In this document: positions 8,029-17,341 of the stretch, in pieces
Position numbering within the stretch: position 1 is the stretch's first letter
How the letters are laid out: each line of letters begins with the position of its first letter
Assembly: GCF_023333595.1 (NCBI RefSeq)
Contig: NZ_JAIQZM010000014.1
Span: 1-64,000 of the forward strand
DNA: 64,000 bases
Source of the DNA: Argonema galeatum A003/A1
GTDB lineage: Bacteria; Cyanobacteriota; Cyanobacteriia; Cyanobacteriales; Aerosakkonemataceae
Direction: 5' to 3'
Translations under genes and position numbers: made by a program
The notes under the pieces: model-generated
Databases searched by the model: none
Seen by the model: only the letters and a program-made list of their open reading frames with translations
What the model was told of the DNA's origin: nothing

Positions 8029-10029
8029 ATGAATACTTACCAATACCAAATCGGTGGTAGTTTGACAACAGATGCCCCTACTTATGTTGAACGTCAAGCT
8101 GATACTGAATTATATGAAGCTTTAAAAAAGGGAGAATTTTGCTACGTACTCAACTCCCGACAAATGGGGAAATCTTCACTTTTAGTGAGAACGCGACATC
8201 GCCTGCAAGAAGAAGGATTCCTCTGTACCACCGTCGATATGACAGCGATAGGCAGTGAAAATATCACCCCTCTTCAGTGGTACAAAACAGTAGTGACTGA
8301 TTTATGGTTGGGTTTCAATCTGTTAGGAAAGTTTAACTTAAAAGCTTGGTGGCGCGATGAAGAAGATTTGTCTTTAGTCCAGAGATTAAGTCGATTTATT
8401 GTCGAACTACTGCTTGTGCAATTTCCTCAAGAGAGAATCTTTATATTTATAGATGAAATCGATAGCATTCTCGGTATAAAATTTAGGTTAGATAATTTTT
8501 TTGCTTTGATTCGCTATTGTTATAACCAAAGAGCGAGCGACCCGGAATATCACCGCCTAACGTTTGCAATTTTCGGAGTAGCTACACCTTCAGATTTAAT
8601 AGCGGATAAAAATAGAACGCCATTTAATATTGGCAGAGCGATCGAACTTGAGGGCTTCAAACAGCAGTCATCTCAGCCATTAGCGGCAGGATTAGAAGGA
8701 AAAATAGAAAAAACTCAGTCAATTTTAAAAGAAATCTTAGCCTGGACGAATGGGCAGCCATTTCTGACCCAAAAGCTGTGTAAATTAGTGCATAATTCGA
8801 TTCAAGGAGCCGTCAGTGAAAATCTGTCGATTCCGGCAGGGACAGAAGCATTTTGGGTAGAGAGTATAGTGCGATCGCAGATCGTCCACAATTGGGAATA
8901 TTTAGATGCTCTCGTCGCCGCCATCAAAGCCAAGCGCAAACTACAACAACTGAGTGCAACTGACCCAGAACTAGAAAATCGAGTGCAATTATTACTAGAA
9001 CAGGCAGTTTATGGAGCCGATGAGTTTAACCGCTTATCAGGACATCAGGCGATGGTGTTTAAATTAGCAATCAGTCCCGACGCTCAGACAATCGCCTCAT
9101 CAAGTCGGGATAACACGGTCAAACTCTGGAAGCGAGATGGCACATTGCTCTCGACTCTTAAAGAGGGCAGTGGAGCGTTTTGGGATGTGGCTTTCAGTCC
9201 TGACGGTAAAGTTATTGCAGCAGCGGGCGAAAAAATAGTTCCACTCTGGCAGCGTGACGGCAAGTTCCTGGGAATTCTCAACGGACACAACGGAACAGTT
9301 TGGGGAGTTGCTTTCAGTCCTGACGGTAAAGTTATTGCCACCGCCAGTAGTGATGGCACGGTGAAACTCTGGCAGTCAGACGGTCAGTTATTGCAAACCC
9401 TAGAGCTAGATGGCAGCGTGTTTTGGGATTTGGCTTTCAGTCCTGATGGTCAAACAATAGCTGCTGTCAGTAGCAGTGGCACTTTAGCTATCTGGAAGCG
9501 CGATGGAACTTTGTTGCAAGCGATCGCTGCCCATAATGCTATGGTTTTCGGGGTCAGTTTCAGTCCAGATGGCAAGGTTATTGCCTCAGCTAGTGCGGAT
9601 GGCACCGTCAAACTCTGGAAATTTGATGGCTCTTCGATGGGACAAAGCACAGAAGGTAGGCACAAGACACTGCCCCTACTTTCGCTCAAAGGTCACACAC
9701 TGGGAGTCATGGGAGTTTCCTTTAGCCCGGATGGTGCGATCGTCGCTACGGCAAGTCTGGATAACACGGTGAAACTCTGGAATTCTGACGGCATCTTGCT
9801 GACTACGCTTACGGGGCATACAGGTTTGGTAAGGAGAGTTTCCTTTAGTCCTGATGGCACTCAACTTGCCTCCGCCAGCGCTGACCAAACCGCGATTTTG
9901 TGGAATGTGAAGCGAATTCTCAATACAGACCCGTTGGCGTTTGGTTGCAACTGGGTGCGAGATTATCTGCGAACAAATGCCGACGTGAAGGAGGAAGACA
10001 GACATTTGTGTGACCATATTAGTAATTGA
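8029..10029 (+). CDS. AAA-like NTPase with one 7-blade WD40 propeller (shortened paralogue)
   Basis: A 666-residue member of the AAA-like/WD40 family, close to the 1215-residue protein at 18370. The NTPase (residues 1-290) has the P-loop NSRQMGKSS (K48) and Walker [10 protein letters not shown]. The next residues jump directly to [14 protein letters not shown], so about 230 residues are missing, corresponding to 297-528 of the 18370 protein. Those residues hold the helical linker, coiled coil and transmembrane helix. Seven WD repeats follow, enough for one closed propeller, and then the family's conserved C-terminal tail ([18 protein letters not shown]). The frame is intact, so this should be a soluble variant of a membrane family. 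An Rpn-type nuclease gene follows 34 bases downstream. The ligand and effector are unknown. Confidence 0.8.
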   Translation: MNTYQYQIGGSLTTDAPTYVERQADTELYEALKKGEFCYVLNSRQMGKSSLLVRTRHRLQEEGFLCTTVDMTAIGSENITPLQWYKTVVTDLWLGFNLLGKFNLKAWWRDEEDLSLVQRLSRFIVELLLVQFPQERIFIFIDEIDSILGIKFRLDNFFALIRYCYNQRASDPEYHRLTFAIFGVATPSDLIADKNRTPFNIGRAIELEGFKQQSSQPLAAGLEGKIEKTQSILKEILAWTNGQPFLTQKLCKLVHNSIQGAVSENLSIPAGTEAFWVESIVRSQIVHNWEYLDALVAAIKAKRKLQQLSATDPELENRVQLLLEQAVYGADEFNRLSGHQAMVFKLAISPDAQTIASSSRDNTVKLWKRDGTLLSTLKEGSGAFWDVAFSPDGKVIAAAGEKIVPLWQRDGKFLGILNGHNGTVWGVAFSPDGKVIATASSDGTVKLWQSDGQLLQTLELDGSVFWDLAFSPDGQTIAAVSSSGTLAIWKRDGTLLQAIAAHNAMVFGVSFSPDGKVIASASADGTVKLWKFDGSSMGQSTEGRHKTLPLLSLKGHTLGVMGVSFSPDGAIVATASLDNTVKLWNSDGILLTTLTGHTGLVRRVSFSPDGTQLASASADQTAILWNVKRILNTDPLAFGCNWVRDYLRTNADVKEEDRHLCDHISN

Positions 10030-10063
10030 CCTTTATAATCATATTAAATTGAGGTTAATCCCT

Positions 10064-11161
10064 ATGAGATTTATCAGCCCTAAAACCGATTTTGCCTTCA
10101 AAAAAATCTTCGGCTCAGCCGAAAGTAAACCAATTTTAATCAGCTTTCTGAATGCCTTAATTTATCAAGGCAATCCCGTAATTACAGATTTGCAAATTAT
10201 CGACCCTTATCAATCCGGTCAAAGGCCGGAATTGAAAGATAGTTACCTGGATGTTAAAGCTCAACTCAACGACGGTAAATACGTGATTATTGAAATGCAA
10301 GTATTGAACGTCTCCGGATTTGAAAAACGTATTTTATATAATACTGCCAAAGCTTACATAAATCAACTTGCTTCTGGTCGAAAATATGGCGAACTCAATC
10401 CCGTCATTAGTCTGACAATTACGGATTTTAAGATATTCGATCGCCCTAGACTTATTTCGACTTTTGTCTTTAAAGAAGCAGAAGACTTGGTTGATTATTG
10501 GCGAGAAATGACTTTAATTTTTGTGGAATTACCTAAATTCCAAAAGTCGCTAGAACAGTTAGAAAGCCTTACAGATAAATGGATTTACTTTATTAAACAA
10601 GCACCGAGTTTACAAGTTGTCCCTGACTCTCTGGGAACTATACCAGAAATTAACATGGCTTTGACAATTGCTAATCAGGCTAACTTGACTACGGAAGAAT
10701 TAGATCGGTTAGAAAGCCAAATGTTTTTTATCGAAGACCAACAAAAATTGATGGAAGAGCGGCAAAGAGTCGAAGCCGAAAGCCAAAGAGTCGAAGCCGA
10801 AAGCCAAAGAGTCGAAGCCGAAAGCCAAAGAATCGAAGCCGAAAGCCAAAGAATCGAAGCCGAAAGCCAAAGAATCGAAGCCGAAAGCCAAAGAGTCGAA
10901 GCCGAAAGCCAAAGAGTCGAAGCCGAAAGCCAAAGAGTCGAAGCCGAAAGCCAAGAATTACAATCGGAACAACAAAGAATACAGGCACAACAACGGCAGT
11001 TTATCTTACGACAATCTACGCGGCGATTTGGGGACTTAGAACAGGCAATTTCTAACCAAATTGAACAATTATCAATGGAAGAGTTAATTAATCTAGGAGA
11101 TGCGTTACTAGATTTTAATGAGGTTTCTGATTTAAGTAATTGGTTGGAAAACTTGAGATAA
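10064..11161 (+). CDS. Rpn / PD-(D/E)XK family nuclease with heptad repeat
   Basis: The start MRFISPKTDFAFKKIFG is the hallmark of Rpn/PDDEXK_2 'recombination-promoting nuclease or putative transposase' proteins, with nuclease-core residues in the DVKAQLNDGKYVIIEMQV stretch. I chose the ATG at 10064 because GAGG precedes it by 9 bases and the family begins here; an upstream in-frame start at 10010 overlaps the preceding gene. Product 365 residues. Residues about 234-296 are nine heptads QR(V/I)EAES, encoded by a 21-bp tandem repeat, and form a charged coiled coil. The C-terminus (RRFGDLEQAISNQIEQL) is the DUF4351-like tail found on many cyanobacterial members. A 34-base gap suggests co-transcription with the WD40 gene. 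Confidence 0.82.
   Translation: MRFISPKTDFAFKKIFGSAESKPILISFLNALIYQGNPVITDLQIIDPYQSGQRPELKDSYLDVKAQLNDGKYVIIEMQVLNVSGFEKRILYNTAKAYINQLASGRKYGELNPVISLTITDFKIFDRPRLISTFVFKEAEDLVDYWREMTLIFVELPKFQKSLEQLESLTDKWIYFIKQAPSLQVVPDSLGTIPEINMALTIANQANLTTEELDRLESQMFFIEDQQKLMEERQRVEAESQRVEAESQRVEAESQRIEAESQRIEAESQRIEAESQRVEAESQRVEAESQRVEAESQELQSEQQRIQAQQRQFILRQSTRRFGDLEQAISNQIEQLSMEELINLGDALLDFNEVSDLSNWLENLR
10763..10951 (+). repeat. Nine in-frame 21-bp tandem repeats
   Basis: Nine copies of a 21-base unit of the form CAAAGAGTCGAAGCCGAAAG+C. The units run as three with GTC, three with ATC and three with GTC, giving V-V-V-I-I-I-V-V-V heptads. The near-identity at DNA level indicates recent expansion. Confidence 0.95.
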
Positions 11162-11293
11162 GTAGGAGGTTATAAACGTGAGTCTCCTGTATCGCAGCTT
11201 CTCGCTTCCAGGTTAAACCTGGGAGCGATATAGTAGGCAGAGCCTCCTATATCGCAGCTTAACTTAGTGCCATTCGTTTTAAACATAATATGG

Positions 11294-11390
11294 ATTAAGC
11301 TATTACGCATCTAAATCGAATACAAGGACGGGCAGGATGCCCACCCCACAAGAAGCTTAGAAAAACTGACTGTGAAATTAGATGCGTAAT
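11294..11390. mobile_element. MITE-like element, copy 2
   Basis: Inverted relative of the element at 2038-2148. TTAAGCTATTACGCATCTAA begins one end and ATTAGATGCGTAAT ends the other, with matching internal sequence (CGAATACAAGGACGGGC, CCCACAAGAAGC). It lies just before the Uma2 pseudogene. Confidence 0.7.
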
Positions 11391-11439
11391 CAGAAACAGT
11401 GTGAGCATATATTTGCAAAAGTGAGATGCACCCAATCCT

Positions 11440-11745
11440 ATGTTTCAAACCTTACCAAAAACAACAAGTTTTGAAGATTTTCTGGAATGGAAACCAGACG
11501 GCGGCTTCTATGAACTACACGATGGAGTAATTGTTGAAATGCAGCCAATAGGAGAGCATGAGGAGATTAATGGTTTTTCATCAAAAAAACTAAATGTGCA
11601 ATTTGACCGATTAAACCTCCCTTACTTCATCCCCAAGCAAGCATTAATTAAAGTTCCGATCGAGACTCTGCTTATTCGCCTGATGTGCTAGTTATCAATC
11701 AGAAAAATCTGTCATCAGAACCGATGTGGAAAAAGTCATCAACAG
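11440..11745 (+). pseudogene. Uma2 family endonuclease pseudogene (duplicate of 17489 gene)
   Basis: The first 71 codons match the intact Uma2 gene at 17489 almost exactly. One C is missing in the run around 11655-11657 (GTTCCGATC here, GTTCCCGATC in the intact copy), which shifts the frame and stops translation at 11691. Homology to the intact copy continues in the other frame to about 11743 and then ends, so the nuclease core is lost. The upstream 57 bases, from GCGTAAT onward, are also shared, showing that a block of roughly 360 bp was copied. Confidence 0.88.
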
Positions 11746-11762
11746 TCTCGCTACCGATACTC

Positions 11763-13454
11763 CTAATACAGAACCTTAAAACCAGTCAACCAATAAGTTA
11801 TCATTTCTCCCTTGCCTTTAACTGCGATCGCACCCCGCTTTTCAAATACGTATTGTGAGTTCAATCGCTCGTAGGTTGCAGCCGTCACCTGAATTCTACC
11901 TGCTTCTCCTTGGGATTCCATGCGGCTGGCAACATTCACTGTATCGCCCCAAAGGTCATAAATAAACTTCTTAGTCCCAATAACTCCCGCTACGGCTGGC
12001 CCCGTATTGATGCCAATTCGCAGTGAAAACGGCTTTCCATCATCTTGATAGAAATTATTAATTTCCTGCTGCATTTCTAACGCCATATTTGCAATAGCTT
12101 CGGCATGATCCGGTTTGGGTAAAGGTACGCCTCCCACTACCATGTAAGCATCGCCAATTGTTTTAATTTTTTCTAAATTGTGTTTATCTGCCAGTCGATC
12201 GAAAGTAGAAAATATCAGATTGAGTAACTGTACCATTTTTTGGGCTGGGATGCGAGAAGAAAGCTCGGTGAAGTTGACAATATCAGCAAAGAGTACGGTC
12301 ACTTCTTCAAAACTGTCAGCGATGATTTCATTTCTGTTTTTGAGGTGTTCGGCTATCGTATGCGGTAAGACGTTCAGCAATAGTCGATCGGATTGTTCTT
12401 TCGCGACGCGAGTGCGTTCGTAGAGTTCTGCTTGGTCGATCGCAATAGCGATTTGATCGGCAACTGCCAATAGCAATTCAACTCGATCGCCATCCCAATC
12501 ATAACGGGAAATGCTAGGAAAAGGCAGCCAGCGTTCGCAGACCAAAATTCCTGTCTTACCCACGCGAGTGCGAATCGGAATCAGCATCATAAATGCAAAA
12601 CCAAACACCCCCATTAAGTCGCGCATTTCCGAGTTTGGGTTGATGCAAAAAACAGAACTTTCTTCAAGCGCGTTCAACTGCAATATTATCTTTCCTAAAG
12701 CTTCCATTTCCTCAGCATCAGTATAGGCAGTTCTCCTTGTCGTTGCCGATTTACTCGCTTGGCAAACCAACTCAAAAGTAGGATTTTTATCGCTCTTTTT
12801 GTACCAAATAAATCGGCATCTGTCAATTTCTAATAGAGTGCAGATTTCAGATACGGCGGCATCAAGAATTGCTGGCAATTCCAACGAATTGCGAATCTGT
12901 TTCGCTAAGCGGTTCAGCAACGCTTCTCTTTTAGCTAGATCGCGAAATCGAGCTTCACTTTCTTTGAGCGCTTCCTCTACTCGCTTGCGATCGATTGAAT
13001 GGCGGATCGATCGCTCTAACAACTGCGGATTAAGCTGACTTTTAACCAAATAATCTGAGGCTCCTGCTTGAATTGCTTGGCTATCTACCTCGCGATCGCC
13101 CAATCCCGTTAGCATGATAATTGGCGTTTGGCAACTCTTTTCTAGGGCGGCTTGCAATATTTCTAGCCCCGTATGCCTCCCCAGGTAAAAGTCAACTAAA
13201 ATTACATCGTGCCGATCGCTTTCGATCGCTTCCAAGGCTTCCTCATAAGTTGAAACCCACTCTAGCTCGTACTGAGTGCTGCCAATTTCAGTTAGCAATT
13301 CTCGTGCGATCAAGTAGTCGTCTTCATCGTCTTCTACTAGAAGTACTTTGACGATCGAACCGCTGTTCATAGAACGGTATAAGTTGATGACTTTGGGGGC
13401 TATATTCACCCTATTCGGGCGGCTTTCGCTGCCCAAAAATAATGCGCTTTGCAT
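11763..13454 (-). CDS. Response-regulator-linked adenylate cyclase (REC-GAF-CYC)
   Basis: About 563 residues. A receiver domain (about 35-150) has the acidic pocket LLVEDDEDD and the phospho-acceptor aspartate in ILVDFYLG. A GAF domain follows (about 175-345), then a class III nucleotidyl cyclase (about 385-555) with VLFADIVNFTELS and INTGPAVAGVIG. The lysine in EKIKTIGDAYM and the aspartate in YDLWGDTVN are the ATP-selecting pair, so cAMP is the expected product. I chose the ATG at 13454, preceded by GAGG; a TTG at 13469 overlapping the upstream stop is also possible. It is the last gene of a kinase-regulator-cyclase operon, so phosphotransfer probably controls cAMP synthesis. Confidence 0.85.
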   Translation of the reverse strand: MQSALFLGSESRPNRVNIAPKVINLYRSMNSGSIVKVLLVEDDEDDYLIARELLTEIGSTQYELEWVSTYEEALEAIESDRHDVILVDFYLGRHTGLEILQAALEKSCQTPIIMLTGLGDREVDSQAIQAGASDYLVKSQLNPQLLERSIRHSIDRKRVEEALKESEARFRDLAKREALLNRLAKQIRNSLELPAILDAAVSEICTLLEIDRCRFIWYKKSDKNPTFELVCQASKSATTRRTAYTDAEEMEALGKIILQLNALEESSVFCINPNSEMRDLMGVFGFAFMMLIPIRTRVGKTGILVCERWLPFPSISRYDWDGDRVELLLAVADQIAIAIDQAELYERTRVAKEQSDRLLLNVLPHTIAEHLKNRNEIIADSFEEVTVLFADIVNFTELSSRIPAQKMVQLLNLIFSTFDRLADKHNLEKIKTIGDAYMVVGGVPLPKPDHAEAIANMALEMQQEINNFYQDDGKPFSLRIGINTGPAVAGVIGTKKFIYDLWGDTVNVASRMESQGEAGRIQVTAATYERLNSQYVFEKRGAIAVKGKGEMITYWLTGFKVLY

Positions 13455-13465
13455 GGCAATCTGCC

Positions 13466-13927
13466 TCAAATATCTGCCTTATAAAAAGGCAGCTTTACAG
13501 TGTCAAACCAGTAGATCCCTATTTTCTGTACTAGCTCCAGCAGTCCTTCATAAGAAACGGGCTTGCTGACAAATGAATTGACCCCCAGATCGTAAGTGCG
13601 GTAAATGTCTTCTTCTGCCTTAGATGTCGTCAGCACGACAATCGGAATTTGCCGCAGACTGGGAGTCGATTTAATTTCTTTCAATGCCTCCCGCCCATCT
13701 TTTCTGGGCATATTCAAGTCGAGTAAAATCAGTTCTGGGCGCGGAGAACTGCTAGGATTAATATATTTTCCTTTGTGAAGCAGATAGTCCATCAGTTCTT
13801 CTCCATCTTCCACAAAGTAGAGGTTTCCAGCCAATTTTGTTTCCGTTAAAGCGTCTTCTAAAAGTAAGCGATCGTCCGGATCGTCATCTGCTACCAAAAT
13901 CGTGCATTTTTTCTTTTCTGTCGTCAT
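13466..13927 (-). CDS. Single-domain response regulator (Rcp1-like)
   Basis: A 153-residue receiver with no output domain. It has the acidic pair in VADDDPDD, phospho-acceptor D70 in LILLDLNMP, the switch threonine in VVLTTS and the lysine in FVSKPVS. The loop inserted before the phospho-acceptor and the overall length are typical of Rcp1-type regulators that partner phytochrome-like kinases. Its start overlaps the kinase stop by 4 bases (ATGA) and its stop overlaps or abuts the cyclase start, so it is translationally coupled between its likely kinase and a further receiver-bearing cyclase. It may act as a phosphate shuttle. Confidence 0.9.
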   Translation of the reverse strand: MTTEKKKCTILVADDDPDDRLLLEDALTETKLAGNLYFVEDGEELMDYLLHKGKYINPSSSPRPELILLDLNMPRKDGREALKEIKSTPSLRQIPIVVLTTSKAEEDIYRTYDLGVNSFVSKPVSYEGLLELVQKIGIYWFDTVKLPFYKADI

Positions 13928-15210
13928 TCTAGAGAAGCTCCTTCTGGTTGACTGATGAGTAGCGTCACGATAAATGTCGAACCCTTGCCGAGAGTACTGG
14001 TTGCAATAATTGTACCGTTATGGCGCTCGACTATTTTACGGCAAATTGCCAAGCCAATCCCAGTGCCTTCGTACTCGCTTCGGGTGTGTAGACGTTGAAA
14101 AACAGTGAAGATTCGATCGAGATATTTTTCTTCAAATCCGATGCCGTTATCTGCTACTCTAATTTCGCAGTATCCATCGCTAATTATTTGAGCCGAAACT
14201 TCTATTTCTGGAGGTATGCCTTCGCGATGAAACTTCAAAGCATTGCCAATCAAATTTTGAAATAGCTGCCTCATTTGTGAGGAATCAGCATCTATAGTTG
14301 GTAACTCGCCAACTGTCATTCGTCCTTGGGTGCGCTCAATGCGAGTCTCCAAATCCGACAGAACTCCTTGCAAGATTTTTGACAGGTCTACGGGTAAAAA
14401 TGGTTGTGCTTTACTCGTGATGCGAGAGAACGATAATAGGTCTTCGATCAAAACTTGCATTCTGCCGGCGGCGTTCTGCATCCGCTCTAAAAAATCTCGC
14501 CCTTGGTCGCCTAATTGAACGGCAAATTTAGCTTTCAAACGATCGCCAAAGGCTTGAATTTTTCGCAGCGGTTCCTGCAAGTCGTGGGACGCGACGAAGG
14601 CAAAATCCTGAAGTTCTCGGTTGCTCTGTTCTAGTTTGGTGGTGTAAGCTTGCAGCTTTAATTGGGCTCGCTTGCGATCGGCAATTTCGGTTACGAGTTC
14701 GCTGTTGGCGATCGCTAATTCTTGCGTGCGCTCTTTCACCCGCTCCTCCAGCGTTACATTCAAAGTACGAACGTATTCTTCTGCCTTTTTGCGTTCGACA
14801 ATTTCTGCTTCTAATTGAGCGGGACTGGGTAGAGCGAGTGCTTTTGGCACTAGCGGTACTAACGCCGCCGCCGTCCCCACTGACACTAAAGCCGTAACCG
14901 CTTTGAGAAGCCCTGCTTGCCAGTAATCGGGATGCCAAAGCGTCCAAATTTCCATCAAGTGAGTCGAGCCGCACAGAACGATGAACGCTCCAAACAGTAG
15001 AAATATCCAATCAAACGGTAAATCTTTTCGCTTGTTAACAAAGTAGACCAGTGTGCCTGGAATAGAATAGTAGGATAAAGCAACTATCGAGTCTGAAATG
15101 ATATGAAGCCAGAGCAGTTCTGGCTTCCACAGGTAACAGTATCCGTGAGGCATAAAGGCTCCGTGGGGCATAAAGTTTGCCGAGCCTAAAAAGTGATACG
15201 AAAAATTCAT
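13924..15210 (-). CDS. Ethylene-receptor-like histidine kinase
   Basis: A 428-residue kinase. The N-terminus has the ETR1-type three-helix membrane domain (residues about 25-125) with C80 and H84 spaced as the copper/ethylene ligands in VLCGSTHLMEIWT. The motif FMPHG is repeated at 13-17 and 19-23, a small internal duplication before the conserved PHGYCYLW. A coiled coil (about 130-200) leads directly to HisKA (H209 in FVASHDLQEPL) and a HATPase domain with VADNGIGF and YEGTGIGLAI boxes. Unlike the kinase at 2286 it has no GAF or bilin-type domain. The HisKA subtype is that of phytochrome-like kinases, which suits the Rcp1-like regulator encoded next. First gene of a three-gene operon. Confidence 0.88.
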   Translation of the reverse strand: MNFSYHFLGSANFMPHGAFMPHGYCYLWKPELLWLHIISDSIVALSYYSIPGTLVYFVNKRKDLPFDWIFLLFGAFIVLCGSTHLMEIWTLWHPDYWQAGLLKAVTALVSVGTAAALVPLVPKALALPSPAQLEAEIVERKKAEEYVRTLNVTLEERVKERTQELAIANSELVTEIADRKRAQLKLQAYTTKLEQSNRELQDFAFVASHDLQEPLRKIQAFGDRLKAKFAVQLGDQGRDFLERMQNAAGRMQVLIEDLLSFSRITSKAQPFLPVDLSKILQGVLSDLETRIERTQGRMTVGELPTIDADSSQMRQLFQNLIGNALKFHREGIPPEIEVSAQIISDGYCEIRVADNGIGFEEKYLDRIFTVFQRLHTRSEYEGTGIGLAICRKIVERHNGTIIATSTLGKGSTFIVTLLISQPEGASLE

Positions 15211-15832
15211 CGTTGCTCCTTTCAGGATAAAAAGTTTGTGGCCGCAGAACCCTTTTTTGTTGATTTACTCTGGAACAGTCTGGTTGTTTGATTTGGTTAA
15301 GGAGTCACGCACCCAACGATATTTTTTTAAGGGAAATAAGTCTGCAAAAATATGCCTGTATTCAGAAATCCTTTTTTTGGTTTTCTGCCTCAGTTTTGTG
15401 CATTGCTTAAATTCGACGGCAATGAGTTTTTTATGTTACCTTCATATCTATCTTAAGATATTGACATCAATCTTTGTTGTACTCTGTCTTCAATGGCGGA
15501 AGAGGTTAATTTTGGCGATCGAATAAACCGATCGCTTCCAAACTCATCTTAAAAAAGTAACTTCCCTAGATCGAGTTTTCGACGCGATCGCAAACAAATG
15601 TATTCAATTATACAAAAAACTTCCAAACAGCCACCTAGCTACTCTCTGATAAAATGGCTAAAACTCAATACTGACAAGTGGATCGGGTAAGTTTCAATTT
15701 GTCAAGAGCCTAAAGTAACCTTTTTTAGAACGATTGTCCCCGATCGATCCAAAAAAAGTTTAATCTGGGAAAATACGATCGCACCCTTGGTTAGTTATAG
15801 TGAGCATTGCAATAGGGAAATAACTTGCTTGC
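15211..15832. other. Divergent intergenic region
   Basis: About 620 bases between the leftward kinase operon and the rightward NTPase. AT-rich, with several CGATCG and one GCGATCGC site (15583-15590) and no palindromic repeat insertion that I can see. Presumably holds both promoters; none could be assigned securely. Confidence 0.5.
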
Positions 15833-17152
15833 ATGACCGTTGAAGAACTGATCGATTTACTCAAAGTGAGCTTGCCAGAGGGCTTAACACCGCTCCAAGA
15901 AACGGTGCTGCGTTTCACTTGGGAGGGAAAAACTTATGCCAGTATGGCAGCTGAAACCAATTACGTCAAAGAATATTTAAGTCGTACTGCCTCCGAGTTA
16001 TGGTCTACTTTAAGCAACTTCTGGGAAGAAGAGATAGGTAAAAATAACTTGCGGCAAGTATTCGAGTTGCGCCAACTGACAAAAGCTCAACGACAGGCGA
16101 TCGAGCAAATCCGTCGCGATCGCACAACTCCCGTGCTAGAGTTTCCTGGCGGCCCACTGGCAGTCAACTCTCCCTTTTACATCGAACGCCCTCCCATCGA
16201 GTCCCTCGCCTGCGAGGAAGTTACCAAACCGGGTAGCATCATCCGCATTAAAGCACCTTGGAAAATGGGAAAAACTTCCCTGATGCTGCGGATATTAGAT
16301 CGTGCTGAATCCCAGAAATATCGCACCGTTACGATCGACTTTCAGCAAGCAGAAAAAACCGTATTTTCCACTACGGATAAATTTTTTCGCTGGTTTAGCA
16401 GTAATGTCGGTTTGAAGTTGCAGCTAGAACCAAAACTAGATGAATATTGGGATGAAGATATAGGCAGAAAAGTTAGCTGCACTATTTATTTTCAAGCATA
16501 CCTGCTCCCGCAAGCCCAATGTCCTTTAGTTTTAGCGTTAAACGAAATAAACCGAGTCTTTGAATATCCCGAAATTGCCGAAGAGTTCTTTTCCCTGCTG
16601 CGTTCTTGGTACGAACAAGCTCGCAGCCTAAAAATTTGGCAAAACCTGCGTTTAATCCTCACTTATTCCACGGAAATTTATATCCCCCTCCAAATTAATC
16701 AATCCCCTTTTAATGTTGGATTGCCCCTAAAATCGCCCACCTTTACATCCGAGCAAGTACTCGCTTTAGCCCAGCGTCACGGACTCGACTGGACAACTAG
16801 CCAAACTAAGCAACTTATGGGCATGGTTGGCGGTCATCCCTACTTAACCAGATTAGCTTTATACTATATCTGTCAGGGAGAGTTAACTCTCAAACATATC
16901 TTACAAGAAGCACCTACCGAGTCGGGTATTTATTGCGATCACTTACGAAAAATAATGACAGTAGTGCAAGCAGATACAGCCCTAGAGAATGCTTTAAAAA
17001 AGGTAATTGCTACCGATCATCCCGTCAAATTAGTAGCAGCAATCGCTTATAAATTAGATAGCATGGGTTTGGTGAATATCAATGGAGATTTTGTGACACC
17101 TAGTTGCGAACTTTACCGTTTATATTTCAAAAATCAAATGCTACAAAATTAG
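15833..17152 (+). CDS. HTH_vMAP - AAA-like NTPase
   Basis: A 439-residue paralogue of the N-terminal two thirds of the protein at 5838. Residues 1-80 are the HTH_vMAP-like domain (LTPLQETVLRFTWEGKTY, then an L-S-R-T-A-S-E-L-W helix). Residues about 100-435 are the AAA-like NTPase with Walker A PWKMGKTS (K147), a LVLALNEINRV segment and the late GGHPYLTRLALY motif. There is no GGDEF domain; the protein ends at the linker point. It lies divergent from an ethylene-receptor kinase operon and upstream of WD40 and Uma2 sequence, the same order as at 2286-11745. The role is unknown; by family it is a candidate switch NTPase in a conflict or signalling system. Confidence 0.8.
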   Translation: MTVEELIDLLKVSLPEGLTPLQETVLRFTWEGKTYASMAAETNYVKEYLSRTASELWSTLSNFWEEEIGKNNLRQVFELRQLTKAQRQAIEQIRRDRTTPVLEFPGGPLAVNSPFYIERPPIESLACEEVTKPGSIIRIKAPWKMGKTSLMLRILDRAESQKYRTVTIDFQQAEKTVFSTTDKFFRWFSSNVGLKLQLEPKLDEYWDEDIGRKVSCTIYFQAYLLPQAQCPLVLALNEINRVFEYPEIAEEFFSLLRSWYEQARSLKIWQNLRLILTYSTEIYIPLQINQSPFNVGLPLKSPTFTSEQVLALAQRHGLDWTTSQTKQLMGMVGGHPYLTRLALYYICQGELTLKHILQEAPTESGIYCDHLRKIMTVVQADTALENALKKVIATDHPVKLVAAIAYKLDSMGLVNINGDFVTPSCELYRLYFKNQMLQN

Positions 17153-17160
17153 TTTGGTAA

Positions 17161-17341
17161 TTACTGGGAGTTTTCAACGCACACAAAGCGTTAGTTTACG
17201 GAATTGCTTGGAGTCCTGACGGTAAAGTTATCGCCACCGCCAGTAGTGACGGCACGGTCAAACTCTGGAACTCCCAGGGCATCTTGCTGAGGACGCTCAC
17301 GGGGCATACGGGTGTGGTAAGGAAAGCTGCCTTTAGTCCCA
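17161..17341 (+). pseudogene. WD40-repeat gene relic
   Basis: The frame starting at 17161 translates to WD40 sequence: [18 protein letters not shown], then a DGTVKLWNSQGILLRTL blade end and a GHTGVVRKAAFSPN start of the next blade. There is no start codon, NTPase part or C-terminal tail, and it is cut off by a palindromic repeat at 17342. It most resembles the last blades of the gene at 8029. It sits between the HTH_vMAP NTPase and Uma2, where block 1 has its WD40 gene. Confidence 0.85.

Noticed and set aside
10763..10951. Possible CRISPR array
   Set aside because: The 21-bp units are contiguous with no spacers and keep a coding frame. No CRISPR array or cas gene seen anywhere in the window.
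10709..10988. Leftward ORFs rich in AFGFDSL repeats
   Set aside because: Mirror of the 21-bp coding repeat of the Rpn gene; no start signals.
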